A program made the position numbers and the translations under genes. Under the pieces are notes generated by a model, which searched no databases, was not told the DNA's origin, and was given only the letters and a program-made list of their open reading frames with translations. This document shows positions 1-7,086 of a stretch of DNA of 14,039 nucleotides, piece after piece. How positions within the stretch are numbered: the stretch's first letter is position 1; each line of letters starts with the position of its first letter. This DNA is from Syntrophobacterales bacterium. Lineage in GTDB: Bacteria; Desulfobacterota; Desulfobaccia; Desulfobaccales; 0-14-0-80-60-11. The DNA is taken from NCBI GenBank assembly GCA_020052215.1, contig JAGVPN010000245.1, positions 1 to 14,039 on the forward strand, given 5' to 3'.

Positions 1-407
1 AGCAGGGCGGTAAAATAGGGGTCGATGATAAAAATCCAGTCCAGGCTAAAACGCCGCCGGGAAAAGGGGCTGAGCACTTGGGTGCCGTAGGAGGTGGCCA
101 GGTCCAGGAGCAGGTGGGAGCCCAGGACCGCCAGCCCCAGGATGAACAGGGGCTTGAACCAGCGGGGGCCGCCCAGGTACCGGCCCACCAGCGCCCCGGC
201 CAGCGCGAAGAGGAGCAGGGCCGCCAGGGAGTGGGTAAATCCCCGATGATAGCGGATAAAGGCCAGGCGGTCCCAAAATATGCAGAAGTAATCCACGTCC
301 GGCAAGAGCGCGAAGATGGCCCCGGCCGCTGCTGCCCACCATCGGGACGGCGCCGGCACCAGTTGGGAGCAGATAACCCCGGTGGCCAGATGGGTCAATG
401 GATCCAC
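1..407 (-). CDS. YdjM-type membrane-bound metal-dependent hydrolase (partial, 3' end missing)
   Basis: The frame begins with a GTG codon at 405-407, preceded five bases upstream by GGGAGG, and stays open to the window edge; about 135 residues are visible. The protein opens with DPLTHLATG and carries the family's His/Asp motifs: LPDVD near residues 35-39, YHRGFTHS near 53-60, and HLLLDLATSYG near 98-108. Hydrophobic stretches at about 26-35, 60-76 and 87-102 imply an inner-membrane location. This pattern is that of the YdjM/LexA-binding inner-membrane hydrolase family (PF04307), whose substrate is not established. The start lies inside the end of the upstream kinase gene (13-nt overlap), so the two are probably translationally coupled. 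A second in-frame GTG two codons upstream is possible. The family call is fairly firm; the function is not known. Confidence 0.8.
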   Translation of the reverse strand, partial: MDPLTHLATGVICSQLVPAPSRWWAAAAGAIFALLPDVDYFCIFWDRLAFIRYHRGFTHSLAALLLFALAGALVGRYLGGPRWFKPLFILGLAVLGSHLLLDLATSYGTQVLSPFSRRRFSLDWIFIIDPYFTAL

Positions 408-2038
408 GGCCACCTCCCGCCTTGGGTGCCGTAATGAGGAAATTGGCGCAAGAGATCACTCCGGAGGGCTACGGCGCTGGGGTAGCGCTCTTCCAGCTTT
501 TTCTTGAGACACTTGAGGATAATGGCCTGAAGGGCCGGGGGAATCTCCGGGTTCTCCTCCCGGGGAGGTAAGGGCTCCTGCTCCAGGATCTGGTCGATGA
601 GCAGTTTCTCCACTTCGCTGTAAAACGGCAACTCCCCGGTGTACAACAGATACATGAGCACGCCGATGGCCCAGATGTCGCTGCGGCGTTCGCTCTGCCC
701 CATGATCTGCTCCGGCGCCATGAAGGGCCGGGACCCCACCATGGTGGCGCTGATCTCCTTTTCCCCCAGCATCTTGGCGGCCCCGAAATCCAGCAGTTTC
801 AGATTGCCGTCAGGCTGGATGATGATGTTGTTGGGCTTGATGTCCCGGTGCATGATGCGGTTCTTATGGGCGTGGGCCACCACCTCGATGAGTTGCAGGA
901 TGAGGCGCTCAACCTGTGGCCGGGGCAACTCCTGATCCAGCATGTCCCCCAGAGTCAGGCCCTCCACATATTCTTGGATGATGACCAGTTTACCGTCATC
1001 TTCCAAGGTATCAATCAGCCGGGCCACCCCGGGGTGGGGGTCGAGCTTCTTACAGATGGCCGCCTCCCGGCGAAACTTGGGGTTGGCGGCCTTGAGAAAG
1101 GGGATTTTGGCCACGTAGCGCCGCTCCGGGCCCAGGGCCTCGGTGTCCACCACCAGCCACACTTCGCCAAAATTCCCCTGCCCCAGCTTTTTGATTTTTT
1201 CGTAGCGCCCCCCCAACAGCGGCGTCATCTGTATCAGGGCCAGGTAATCCCGGGCGCTGGGCAGCAGGTGCTCCACCAGCCCCTGGAGGGCCCGCTTGAG
1301 GGGGGAGGGGGAACCCACCGGCTGCACCTGGAAGCTCACGACTTCTTGGGGGCGTCCCTGCAGGGCCAGGTCGTTAATCAGCACGGTTACCGGTTGGCCC
1401 GCCCGGTTCACCAGGTGCAGCTTCACATTATCCCCCGCCCCCGGTTGGGTGAGCACCCGCCGGAAACGCTCCCGATCCTGGGAGGCATAGAGTAACTCCT
1501 CCAGAGGCACGGGCACCGGAGTCTCCCGTTTGCCGGGATAGCCCAAGAGGCGCCGCAAGGCGGGGTTGAGATTGCACACCGTGCCCCAGCGGTCACAGAA
1601 AAACAGGGGATGGGCGGTCTCCTGAAAGATCCGGGAGAACTCCTCGTGAGAGGCCAGGAGGAGGCGCCGGTCATGTTGCAGGCGCAGGACCACGGCCACC
1701 CGGGCCAGGACCTCCCGGGGCTCGAAGGGGGGGAGCAGAAACTCGTCCGCCCCCGCTTCCAGGGCCCAGGCCGCGGCCGTATCGGAGAACTCCGCCAGCG
1801 CTACGATGATGGGTAGGTCCCAGGTGGCATCATCGGCTTTGAGGCGGCGAATGAACGGCTGCACCGCGCCGGCCTCTTCCAGGAGCACCAGGAGGTCCGG
1901 AGACCGGGCCTGGAGTTCGGCGGCCACCTGGTCCCAGCCGCACCGACCCACCTCGTAGGGGGACCGGGCCAGGATGTCGGCCAATCGCTGGCGGGGCTCG
2001 GCTTCAGGGCCGACGATGAGAAGGTAAGGGTCCGGCAA
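395..2038 (-). CDS. Pseudo-receiver / PAS / Ser-Thr protein kinase (Hanks type)
   Basis: This is a soluble 547-residue signalling protein with three domains. Residues 1-120 have the length and pattern of a CheY-like receiver, but the acidic pair, the phospho-acceptor Asp, the Thr and the conserved Lys all appear to be replaced (LLIVGPE, LLVLLEE, IIVALAE, FLLPPF). Residues 130-240 look like a PAS domain. Residues 279-535 form a complete eukaryotic-type kinase: GQGNFGEV loop 286-293, Lys311 in VAKIP, Glu325, catalytic HRDIKPNN 397-404, DFG 417-419 and APE 441-443. No membrane segment is seen, unlike PknB-type kinases. The start is TTG at 2036-2038, with AAGGA about seven bases upstream; no ATG or GTG fits better. 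A 6-bp hairpin (2105-2124) lies in the presumed leader. The downstream YdjM-like gene overlaps its end. The kinase should be active on Ser/Thr; its targets are unknown. Confidence 0.88.
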   Translation of the reverse strand: MPDPYLLIVGPEAEPRQRLADILARSPYEVGRCGWDQVAAELQARSPDLLVLLEEAGAVQPFIRRLKADDATWDLPIIVALAEFSDTAAAWALEAGADEFLLPPFEPREVLARVAVVLRLQHDRRLLLASHEEFSRIFQETAHPLFFCDRWGTVCNLNPALRRLLGYPGKRETPVPVPLEELLYASQDRERFRRVLTQPGAGDNVKLHLVNRAGQPVTVLINDLALQGRPQEVVSFQVQPVGSPSPLKRALQGLVEHLLPSARDYLALIQMTPLLGGRYEKIKKLGQGNFGEVWLVVDTEALGPERRYVAKIPFLKAANPKFRREAAICKKLDPHPGVARLIDTLEDDGKLVIIQEYVEGLTLGDMLDQELPRPQVERLILQLIEVVAHAHKNRIMHRDIKPNNIIIQPDGNLKLLDFGAAKMLGEKEISATMVGSRPFMAPEQIMGQSERRSDIWAIGVLMYLLYTGELPFYSEVEKLLIDQILEQEPLPPREENPEIPPALQAIILKCLKKKLEERYPSAVALRSDLLRQFPHYGTQGGRWPWIH

Positions 2039-2178
2039 AGAGCTTTCCTTGGTGATTTCAGTCCGGTGGAGCCGGCAAATTGGGCAAATCCCCCACCCGA
2101 AACCGCGGGATCCCGAGGTCCCGCCTCCTGAAAGACATTGTCCATGGATTTAGAGGATTTGGCAAGGCCGATTTTGTA

Positions 2179-2207
2179 TTGACAAAACCGGGAGGCCGGG
2201 ATAAACC
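2179..2207 (+). promoter_or_regulatory. Sigma-70-type promoter for tRNA-Phe
   Basis: A perfect TTGACA at 2179-2184 is followed by 17 bp and TAAACC at 2202-2207, a poor -10. A start about seven bases further on would fall just before the tRNA at 2220. The -35 and spacing are good and the position fits, but the -10 is weak. Confidence 0.5.
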
Positions 2208-2219
2208 AAACACCTGAGA

Positions 2220-2295
<76 letters not shown>

Positions 2296-2323
2296 AATTA
2301 TGACAGGAAATCAGTAAGTTATG

Positions 2324-2346
2324 GGGAGCGTTTATGCTCCCTTTTT
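2324..2346 (+). terminator. Intrinsic terminator of tRNA-Phe
   Basis: GGGAGC (2324-2329) pairs with GCTCCC (2336-2341) across a six-base loop and is followed directly by TTTTT (2342-2346). It lies 28 nt after the tRNA end and fits termination of the tRNA transcript. Confidence 0.8.
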
Positions 2347-2663
2347 ATTTGCCTTTATTCTGTGTGAGAGTCCGTGTGAGAAATTTGCCCGACGCGTCCA
2401 TGCAATTTTCTAACCGGACAATGCTGACATAAAATCGGTATGAAAGGTATCGGGGACTACCCAAAAAAACCCTGGATAGAGACACACGGTCTCTGCCCAG
2501 GGGTTTTGTTGAAAACGTAAGATTTTTTGCCCTGGCCACGTTTAGCTTGGTGTACTTCAATGGCGCAGTGCCGGCATACCTATCCGAGGCCTTGGCAGGC
2601 ATCGGGGCGGCCGCACCGCCAAGGTTTGGCCGCCATGCTTTAATTATAACAATGCAGGCTGGT
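2347..2663. other. Intergenic region between tRNA-Phe and DUF169 gene
   Basis: No convincing gene is seen. It contains a short tandem-like repeat (GTGTGAGA at 2362-2369 and again at 2374-2381) and the terminator at 2463-2510. The open frames crossing it have no ribosome site or recognisable motif. The 3' side of a tRNA gene is a common integration site, but I see no repeat of the tRNA 3' end and no recognisable integrase. Confidence 0.5.
2463..2510 (-). terminator. Strong terminator after the exporter/DUF169 operon
   Basis: An inner stem AGAGAC/GTCTCT (2478-2483 with 2489-2494) sits inside an outer stem CCCTGG/CCAGGG (2470-2475 with 2497-2502). Read on the minus strand, it is followed by a run of seven T (complement of 2463-2469). 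It lies about 155 nt beyond the DUF169 stop codon. The other side is also T-rich (GGGGTTTTGTT), so it may work in both directions. Confidence 0.75.
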
Positions 2664-3491
2664 TTATACCGCTTCGTACTTAAACAGCGGGCAACCCTTG
2701 CAGACATCGAGGCCCGGCCAGGGTTGGCCGCCCTTGCCCAGGACGGAAGGACCACCGGTCTCGGTAACGCGCTTCAGCAATTGGGCGGCGCTGGCCTTGA
2801 TTTGGGTCCCGGGGATAAAGAGATTCAGCATGGACATATCACTCTTGCCGGAGGTTTTGCTGCCGGCGCACATGGTAGTCATGTTAGCCGTTTTGTGGTT
2901 TAAGGCCCATACCGAACCGGAGCACACGGCCGAATTCGGGGTGTGATTAAAGGTGAGGCTACTGCGGCCGGTGGCAGCCATATAGTCGTTGAGGACGTGG
3001 TAAGCCTGATAGGGCAGCAGCATAAAAAAGACGATGTCCGGATCGATCCCCGCCTGGTCAAAAGTGGCCAGGGGCGCGGTATAGATGCCGCAATACTTGC
3101 CGGCGGGGAGTTTGGCCTTGCCCTGGGGCGCCTCCCAGGCCAGCTCTTCGTTGCGCAGATATTTCATGTGCCGTTTGGTGTCTTTCTCTTGGTCCAGATC
3201 CCGAAACCCGAACACCGGTTCGGCGTTTTCACACAGCAGCATATTGGCCGGCATAAACATGGCCTGATGCCCGCCCCGGGCCATGGCCAGGTGCTGGCAA
3301 TAGGTCAGCTTGGCCTTGGCTTTGGCGTTGATTTTGTACTTAGGGATTTCGGCCTCATCCGCGCAGAATTTGACGCCCACCGGGTCAAAATCCACCCGGA
3401 TATAATAGAGGTACGTATCCGCCACGTCCGTATAAGTCAACTGGTCTTTACCCTTGGCCGCAATTGCGGCCATAGTCTCTTTCAGTCCCAT
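2664..3491 (-). CDS. DUF169 family protein, cysteine-rich
   Basis: This 275-residue, apparently soluble protein has no signal peptide or membrane segment. The start is the ATG at 3489-3491, which has TAAGGAG seven bases upstream; a longer in-frame opening exists but begins inside a probable terminator. The N-terminal TDVADTYLYYIRVDFDPVGVKF and the later TYCQHLAMARGG and MLLCENAEPVFGF match my memory of DUF169 (COG2043), a family of unknown function common in anaerobes. Eight cysteines are present (about 43, 65, 87, 134, 190, 208, 264, 267), including a C-terminal CKGCPLF. It is the last gene of the TauE-led unit, though a hairpin at 3517-3555 may reduce its transcription. A role in metal or cofactor binding is possible but is inference only. 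Confidence 0.8.
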   Translation of the reverse strand: MGLKETMAAIAAKGKDQLTYTDVADTYLYYIRVDFDPVGVKFCADEAEIPKYKINAKAKAKLTYCQHLAMARGGHQAMFMPANMLLCENAEPVFGFRDLDQEKDTKRHMKYLRNEELAWEAPQGKAKLPAGKYCGIYTAPLATFDQAGIDPDIVFFMLLPYQAYHVLNDYMAATGRSSLTFNHTPNSAVCSGSVWALNHKTANMTTMCAGSKTSGKSDMSMLNLFIPGTQIKASAAQLLKRVTETGGPSVLGKGGQPWPGLDVCKGCPLFKYEAV

Positions 3492-3516
3492 AGTTTTTCT
3501 CCTTAACGGTCTCTTC

Positions 3517-3555
3517 ATAAAAAGTTTAAGGAGGTCAGGCGGCAACCCGCCCTCC
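3517..3555 (-). terminator. Possible attenuating terminator before the DUF169 gene
   Basis: On the minus strand GGAGG (3551-3555) and GGCGG pair with CCGCC and CCTCC (3530-3534) across a GTTG loop with a small bulge. A T-rich stretch ending in TTTTT (complement of 3519-3523) follows. It lies between the 3-TM gene and the DUF169 start and could partly terminate the operon. The stem is imperfect, so the call is tentative. Confidence 0.4.
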
Positions 3556-3603
3556 GTTCATGGTTTGCCTTGGGGCCCGGAGCCGGCAGACCGGCAAAAC
3601 TTT

Positions 3604-4143
3604 TCATTTCACCGGTTCAGGCTGTATGGTTACAGGATTCCGTTGGTGCAACCGAAAAACAGTTAACCGTCGTTTCACCTGCTTGAACAGGACGTAGGTT
3701 GCCACATAAATGATGATAAACACCCCGATGAAGCCCAGGGACCAGTTGGTGCCGGGGATAGGGAATTCCACCTCCAGAAACCGGTGCTGCATCCAGGCCA
3801 GGGCGAAAAAGATGGGCCACAAAAAAGCCGACGACAGGGCGACTTGCTGGAAAAAGGTATGGCCGAAGGCATCTTTAGCCAGTTTGTTGGCTGCCTCATA
3901 AGCTTCCTTGTTTCCCGCCTTCAAGGCATCCACGGACAGGTTCTGGTACTTCTCCGCCTCCGCCGTTTTCTCCCCGAGGCGCTTCCGGGTGAACCAGAAG
4001 GCCAGGGAGACGGTTACTTCCCCGATGAGCAGGGATATACACACCAGGACCAAGGTGCCGATGACAAAGTCCACCCCGGCATGTCCGGTGAGCCGGTAGA
4101 ACATAATCAGGTATTGATCAACAATCTGGATAAGCGGCTGCAT
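3604..4143 (-). CDS. Three-helix membrane protein with central coiled coil (DUF106/EMC3-like topology)
   Basis: The protein has 179 residues. Hydrophobic segments lie at about 25-50 (VDFVIGTLVLVCISLLIG and on), 98-117 and 134-153. Between the first and second lies a charged, helix-prone stretch (about 53-95) containing EAEKYQNLSVDALKAGNKEAYEAANKLAK. That layout, three helices with a cytoplasmic coiled coil after the first, resembles the DUF106/EMC3/Get1 branch of the Oxa1 insertase superfamily; the match is by topology and the KYQ...DALKAGNKEAY-like segment, not by a proven signature. It follows the TauE/SafE gene by 78 nt and probably belongs to the same transcript. No clear ribosome site precedes the ATG at 4141-4143, and that codon lies inside a perfect inverted repeat. 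An internal ATG at 4102-4104 is an alternative. It may assist or partner the exporter; that is inference. Confidence 0.75.
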   Translation of the reverse strand: MQPLIQIVDQYLIMFYRLTGHAGVDFVIGTLVLVCISLLIGEVTVSLAFWFTRKRLGEKTAEAEKYQNLSVDALKAGNKEAYEAANKLAKDAFGHTFFQQVALSSAFLWPIFFALAWMQHRFLEVEFPIPGTNWSLGFIGVFIIIYVATYVLFKQVKRRLTVFRLHQRNPVTIQPEPVK

Positions 4144-4205
4144 GGGAAACCCATGTCCCGTTCCGGGACTGACACCGGAGGGGGGCCGGTGTTTACCGAC
4201 CCCCC
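4141..4205 (-). promoter_or_regulatory. Intercistronic hairpin cluster covering the start codon of the 3-TM gene
   Basis: Three inverted repeats fill the spacer: CATGGG-AAA-CCCATG (4141-4155), which contains the start codon; GTCCCG-TTC-CGGGAC (4155-4169); and an 11-bp stem at 4180-4205 with a four-base loop and one G-T wobble. A fourth repeat, CACCGG...CCGGTG (4173-4191), overlaps the last and cannot form at the same time. No T run follows, so it is not an ordinary terminator. It could be an mRNA-stability element or a translational switch. Confidence 0.5.
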
Positions 4206-4221
4206 GGTGAAGGCGTTTTTA

Positions 4222-5379
4222 TCAAATGCCAGGTAGACGGATTTCAAAAAAACCACGTAAGGTGTACCCCAAGCCTATGTAAAGGGCCAGGACCACAAAA
4301 AGCCGTTTGAGCCAGATGTCGGGAATGTACTTGGAGGTGTAAGGCCCGACAGTGGAGCCTACGGCGATACCCACCAGTTCGGCGCCCACGAACAGAAAAT
4401 CAATGGGCGTCCCCTTAATAAACATGAAGGTGAAGATGGAGGTGATCATGCTGATGAACACCGCCAGGGCCGAAGTGCCGGCTACCACGTACATGGGCAG
4501 GTTGACGATGTTGGTTAAAAAGGGCACATAGAGAAAGCCGCCGCCGATGCCCAGAAAGGCGGAGAGGGCGGCGATAAAGAAGCCGCCCACCAACGGCCAG
4601 ATGGGGTTGAAGTGGAATTCCACCCCATAAAAGCTGAAGTCTACCCGGGTGAGGCCCCAGGACTTCACCTGCACGCCCTGGGCCGCCAAATCCCCGCCGC
4701 TCGAGCCTTTTTTCACCGCCTCCTGAAAGGCCTTAGCCGCCGCCTTGGCCTTTTTATTCGATGCCTGTCCCTTGGGCGTGGTGCTATAGAAGAGGAAGGC
4801 GCCGATAACAAAGACGATGATGCCGAAATAACCCACGTAGGCCTTCAGGCTGATCTTGCCGGCGGTGAGGGCCGGGACCAGGTAGGCCCCGGCGATGCCG
4901 CCGAGGGCCAGGGCGATCCCCAAGGGCAGGACCAGACGACCCATGCGGTAATAGGTAATGGAGGACATCAGAGCCGATAGACCTACCAGGTATTGGTTGG
5001 AGGTCCGGATGGAGTCGGTGACCAGCTTGTTCATATCCGGACTGGTTTTCCGGAAACTTGAGGCGTAATCACCCAGGCCAAAGACGCTGATGTGGCCCAC
5101 GCCGGCCATGATGCCGCCAAAGGCCCCCACGGTGGAAAAGATCCAGCCCACCCAAATACCCCACAAAATGCCGTAAAACCAGAAGGGCGTGGGACCTCCG
5201 GGTATGCCCAGGAAGCCCTTGGGGGCCTCAGGGTTGATCTGCCCAGGACCCGTGCCTACGGGGGTCTTGGCGATGGCCTCCTCCAGTTTGCCCGCCCAAG
5301 ACGGGTCCGCCAGGGCCAGGGTGGCCACCACGGCCACCAGGGTGAGCAAGCCGATAATGATGAAGGTTTTCCGTTGCAT
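4222..5379 (-). CDS. TauE/SafE (TSUP) family anion exporter
   Basis: The protein has 385 residues and is strongly hydrophobic, with about eight or nine membrane helices. An N-terminal hydrophobic stretch (6-24) ends in ALADPSWAG and may be a signal or first helix. The family's repeated halves are visible: GAFGGIMAGVGHISVFGLGDY at about 85-105 and FLGIGGGFLYVPFL at about 275-288, separated by a Lys-rich cytoplasmic-type loop (202-255). TSUP proteins move sulfite, sulfonates and related small anions out of, or sometimes into, the cell; the substrate cannot be read from sequence. The ATG at 5377-5379 is preceded by AAGGAGG eight bases upstream. It is the first gene of a minus-strand unit with the 3-TM and DUF169 genes, behind a predicted sigma-54 promoter about 165 nt upstream. 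Divergence from the signalling operon suggests it is the regulated target. Confidence 0.9.
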   Translation of the reverse strand: MQRKTFIIIGLLTLVAVVATLALADPSWAGKLEEAIAKTPVGTGPGQINPEAPKGFLGIPGGPTPFWFYGILWGIWVGWIFSTVGAFGGIMAGVGHISVFGLGDYASSFRKTSPDMNKLVTDSIRTSNQYLVGLSALMSSITYYRMGRLVLPLGIALALGGIAGAYLVPALTAGKISLKAYVGYFGIIVFVIGAFLFYSTTPKGQASNKKAKAAAKAFQEAVKKGSSGGDLAAQGVQVKSWGLTRVDFSFYGVEFHFNPIWPLVGGFFIAALSAFLGIGGGFLYVPFLTNIVNLPMYVVAGTSALAVFISMITSIFTFMFIKGTPIDFLFVGAELVGIAVGSTVGPYTSKYIPDIWLKRLFVVLALYIGLGYTLRGFFEIRLPGI

Positions 5380-5541
5380 GAATAAAGCCTCCTTAAGTAA
5401 TTAATTTCCTAAAAGAAATGATCAGAACCTTAACTTCCCGTATCCACTGCTTTATTCTGCCCAATACCGGGTGAATCTATGGAGGTTCAGTCGGCTGCCA
5501 CTGGGTTTAAGCCTTGCAAAGTTATTTACGGCCTATTAACA

Positions 5542-5558
5542 TGCAAATTCGATACCAG
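5542..5558 (-). promoter_or_regulatory. Sigma-54 (-24/-12) promoter of the exporter operon
   Basis: Read on the minus strand, CTGGTATCGAATTTGCA matches 14 of 17 positions of the consensus YTGGCACGRNNNTTGCW when the Y, R, W and N positions are counted as matches. The invariant GG and GC are separated by exactly ten bases. Transcription would start near 5530, leaving a leader of about 150 nt before the TauE start. A sigma-54 activator gene begins divergently at 5686, which supports the call. I recognise no riboswitch in the leader. Confidence 0.7.
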
Positions 5559-5639
5559 GGCGAGTAAATTTTCTATATTTATAATTATTAGGATTTATTG
5601 ATGAATTTGTCTGATGGAATATTTGATTGCGCGCCCGGC

Positions 5640-5664
5640 GTTAATATTCTAATATAAGATTAAC
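5640..5664. promoter_or_regulatory. 25-bp dyad, candidate activator binding site (UAS)
   Basis: An interrupted palindrome with GTTAAT at 5640-5645 and ATTAAC at 5659-5664; ten of the twelve base pairs across its centre (5652) match. It is followed by the overlapping palindrome TTAACGTTAA (5660-5669) and a further TTAAC at 5671-5675. Its centre is about 120 bp upstream of the predicted exporter start site, the usual distance for a sigma-54 activator site. It also lies just upstream of the activator's own gene, so autoregulation is possible. Confidence 0.55.
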
Positions 5665-5685
5665 GTTAACTTAACCTGCTTACTG

Positions 5686-7086
5686 ATGCTATTCAACGGC
5701 TGCGACGGATTATGGGAAAAGGTCATTGAGACCTTGACGGAGGGATTGATGGTGGTGGATCCCCGGGGGACCATTATCGCCATCAACCAGGCCATGGAGG
5801 AGATTACCGGCTACCCCCGGGAAGAACTGGTGGGGCGGTCCTGCTCCATCATCAGGACGGATACCTGTTTCAGAGACCAGGCCCCGGGGCTGGAAAGGCA
5901 GTGCCAGCTTTTCCGGAATGGGACCGGCGGGCGGCGGGAAAAATGCGCCCTGGTGAAAAAGGACGGCTCATTGGTGCATGTGCTCAAAAACACCGTTCTG
6001 GTCAATGACAACGGCGGCGAGATTTTTGGGGGGGTGGAGACCTTCACCGAAATCGGCGACCTGGTGGGCAAGGAGCGGGTCATCTCCCGGCTGCGCCGGG
6101 AGTTGAGCCGGGAAGACGGCTTTCAGGGGATTGTGGGGAAGTCCCCGGCCATGCTGCGGCTCTTTTCTCTTATCTCCAGCGCCGCCCAATCTGACGCCCC
6201 GGTTATCATTTATGGCGAAAGCGGCACCGGCAAGGAACTGGTGGCCGCGGCCCTGCACCGCTTGGGACCCCGTAGCCAGGGGCCCTTTATTAAAGTAAAC
6301 AGCGCCGCGCTCCACGAGTCCCTGCTGGAAAGTGAGCTCTTCGGCCACGTGAAGGGAGCCTTTACCGGGGCGGACCGCAGCCGGGTAGGGCGATTCGAGG
6401 CCGCCCACGGGGGTGATATTTTCCTGGACGAAGTCGGCGATTTGCCTTGGGCCACTCAGGCCAAATTGCTCCGGGTCTTGCAGGAAAGGGTCATCGAGCG
6501 GGTGGGGGACCAGCGGCCCATTCCGGTGGATGTGCGGGTGATCACCGCCACCAACCAGGATTTGCCGCGGCTCAGGGCCCAAAACCGTTTTCGTGATGAT
6601 CTCTTTTATCGCATCAATGTGATTCCCATAACCCTGCCGCCCCTGCAGGAGCGGCGGGAAGACATCCCGCTGCTGGTGGAGGCCTTTATTGAAAGGACCC
6701 GGCTGAAAAACCGCAAGCCCATCACCGGCATCAGCAAAGAAGCCATGGAGGAACTCCTGGCTTATTCCTGGCCCGGCAATGTGCGGGAGTTGATCAATGT
6801 TATCCATTATGCTTTTGTCCTGTGCCACGAAGGGGATATCCAGCCGGAGCATTTGCCTGCCCTGGGGTCTCTGCCTCCGCCCGTTCCCCCCGAAGTTCAG
6901 AAAAAGAGGACGCCCCCCGTTAAGATAACCAAGGAGCGGCTCGTTGAGGCCATCAAGCTGGCCGGGGGTAGTAAGGCGGAAGCGGCTCGCCTCCTGGGAG
7001 TAAGCCGGGTGACTCTATGGAAATGGCTGAAAACCTTCGATATCCAAGCCGAGGGGGTAATCCCCTCTCAGGAAGCGTTACTATGA
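5686..7086 (+). CDS. Sigma-54-dependent transcriptional activator (PAS / AAA+ / Fis-type HTH)
   Basis: The protein has 466 residues. A PAS domain (about 10-125) carries four cysteines (53, 61, 73, 87) in place of a receiver domain. The AAA+ domain (about 145-375) is complete: Walker A GESGTGKE 177-184, the sigma-54 contact loop GAFTGA 224-229, Walker B GGDIFLDEVGD 242-252, the ATNQD sensor motif near 288-292, and SWPGNVREL 361-369. A Fis-type helix-turn-helix closes the protein (SKAEAARLLGVSRVTLWKWL 429-448). It should open sigma-54 promoters by ATP hydrolysis. It is transcribed away from the exporter operon and is the first gene of a four-gene operon; its TGA overlaps the next ATG (ATGA). 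The ATG at 5686 has no clear ribosome site, but no better start precedes the PAS domain. The PAS cysteines suggest redox or metal sensing, which is inference. Confidence 0.93.
   Translation: MLFNGCDGLWEKVIETLTEGLMVVDPRGTIIAINQAMEEITGYPREELVGRSCSIIRTDTCFRDQAPGLERQCQLFRNGTGGRREKCALVKKDGSLVHVLKNTVLVNDNGGEIFGGVETFTEIGDLVGKERVISRLRRELSREDGFQGIVGKSPAMLRLFSLISSAAQSDAPVIIYGESGTGKELVAAALHRLGPRSQGPFIKVNSAALHESLLESELFGHVKGAFTGADRSRVGRFEAAHGGDIFLDEVGDLPWATQAKLLRVLQERVIERVGDQRPIPVDVRVITATNQDLPRLRAQNRFRDDLFYRINVIPITLPPLQERREDIPLLVEAFIERTRLKNRKPITGISKEAMEELLAYSWPGNVRELINVIHYAFVLCHEGDIQPEHLPALGSLPPPVPPEVQKKRTPPVKITKERLVEAIKLAGGSKAEAARLLGVSRVTLWKWLKTFDIQAEGVIPSQEALL

Noticed and set aside
848..1495. 215-codon plus-strand open frame opposite the protein kinase
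   Set aside because: The minus strand encodes a complete kinase with HRD, DFG and APE motifs here; the plus frame has no recognisable content.
2362..2381. GTGTGAGA direct repeat as an attachment or operator site
   Set aside because: Two short copies near a tRNA are not enough; no matching copy, integrase or partner gene is seen.
2345..2755. Minus-strand open frame of 136 codons beside tRNA-Phe, considered as an integrase remnant
   Set aside because: It runs across a strong terminator and into the DUF169 gene, has no ribosome site, and shows no integrase catalytic motif or copy of the tRNA 3' end.
5500..5518. Possible plus-strand sigma-54 promoter for the activator gene (GGG...TTGCA)
   Set aside because: Only the GG and TTGC parts fit, the TGGCAC half is largely lost, and such activators are usually not under sigma-54 themselves.
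5968..6852. 294-codon minus-strand open frame opposite the sigma-54 activator
   Set aside because: It is a shadow of a gene whose every catalytic motif is visible on the plus strand.
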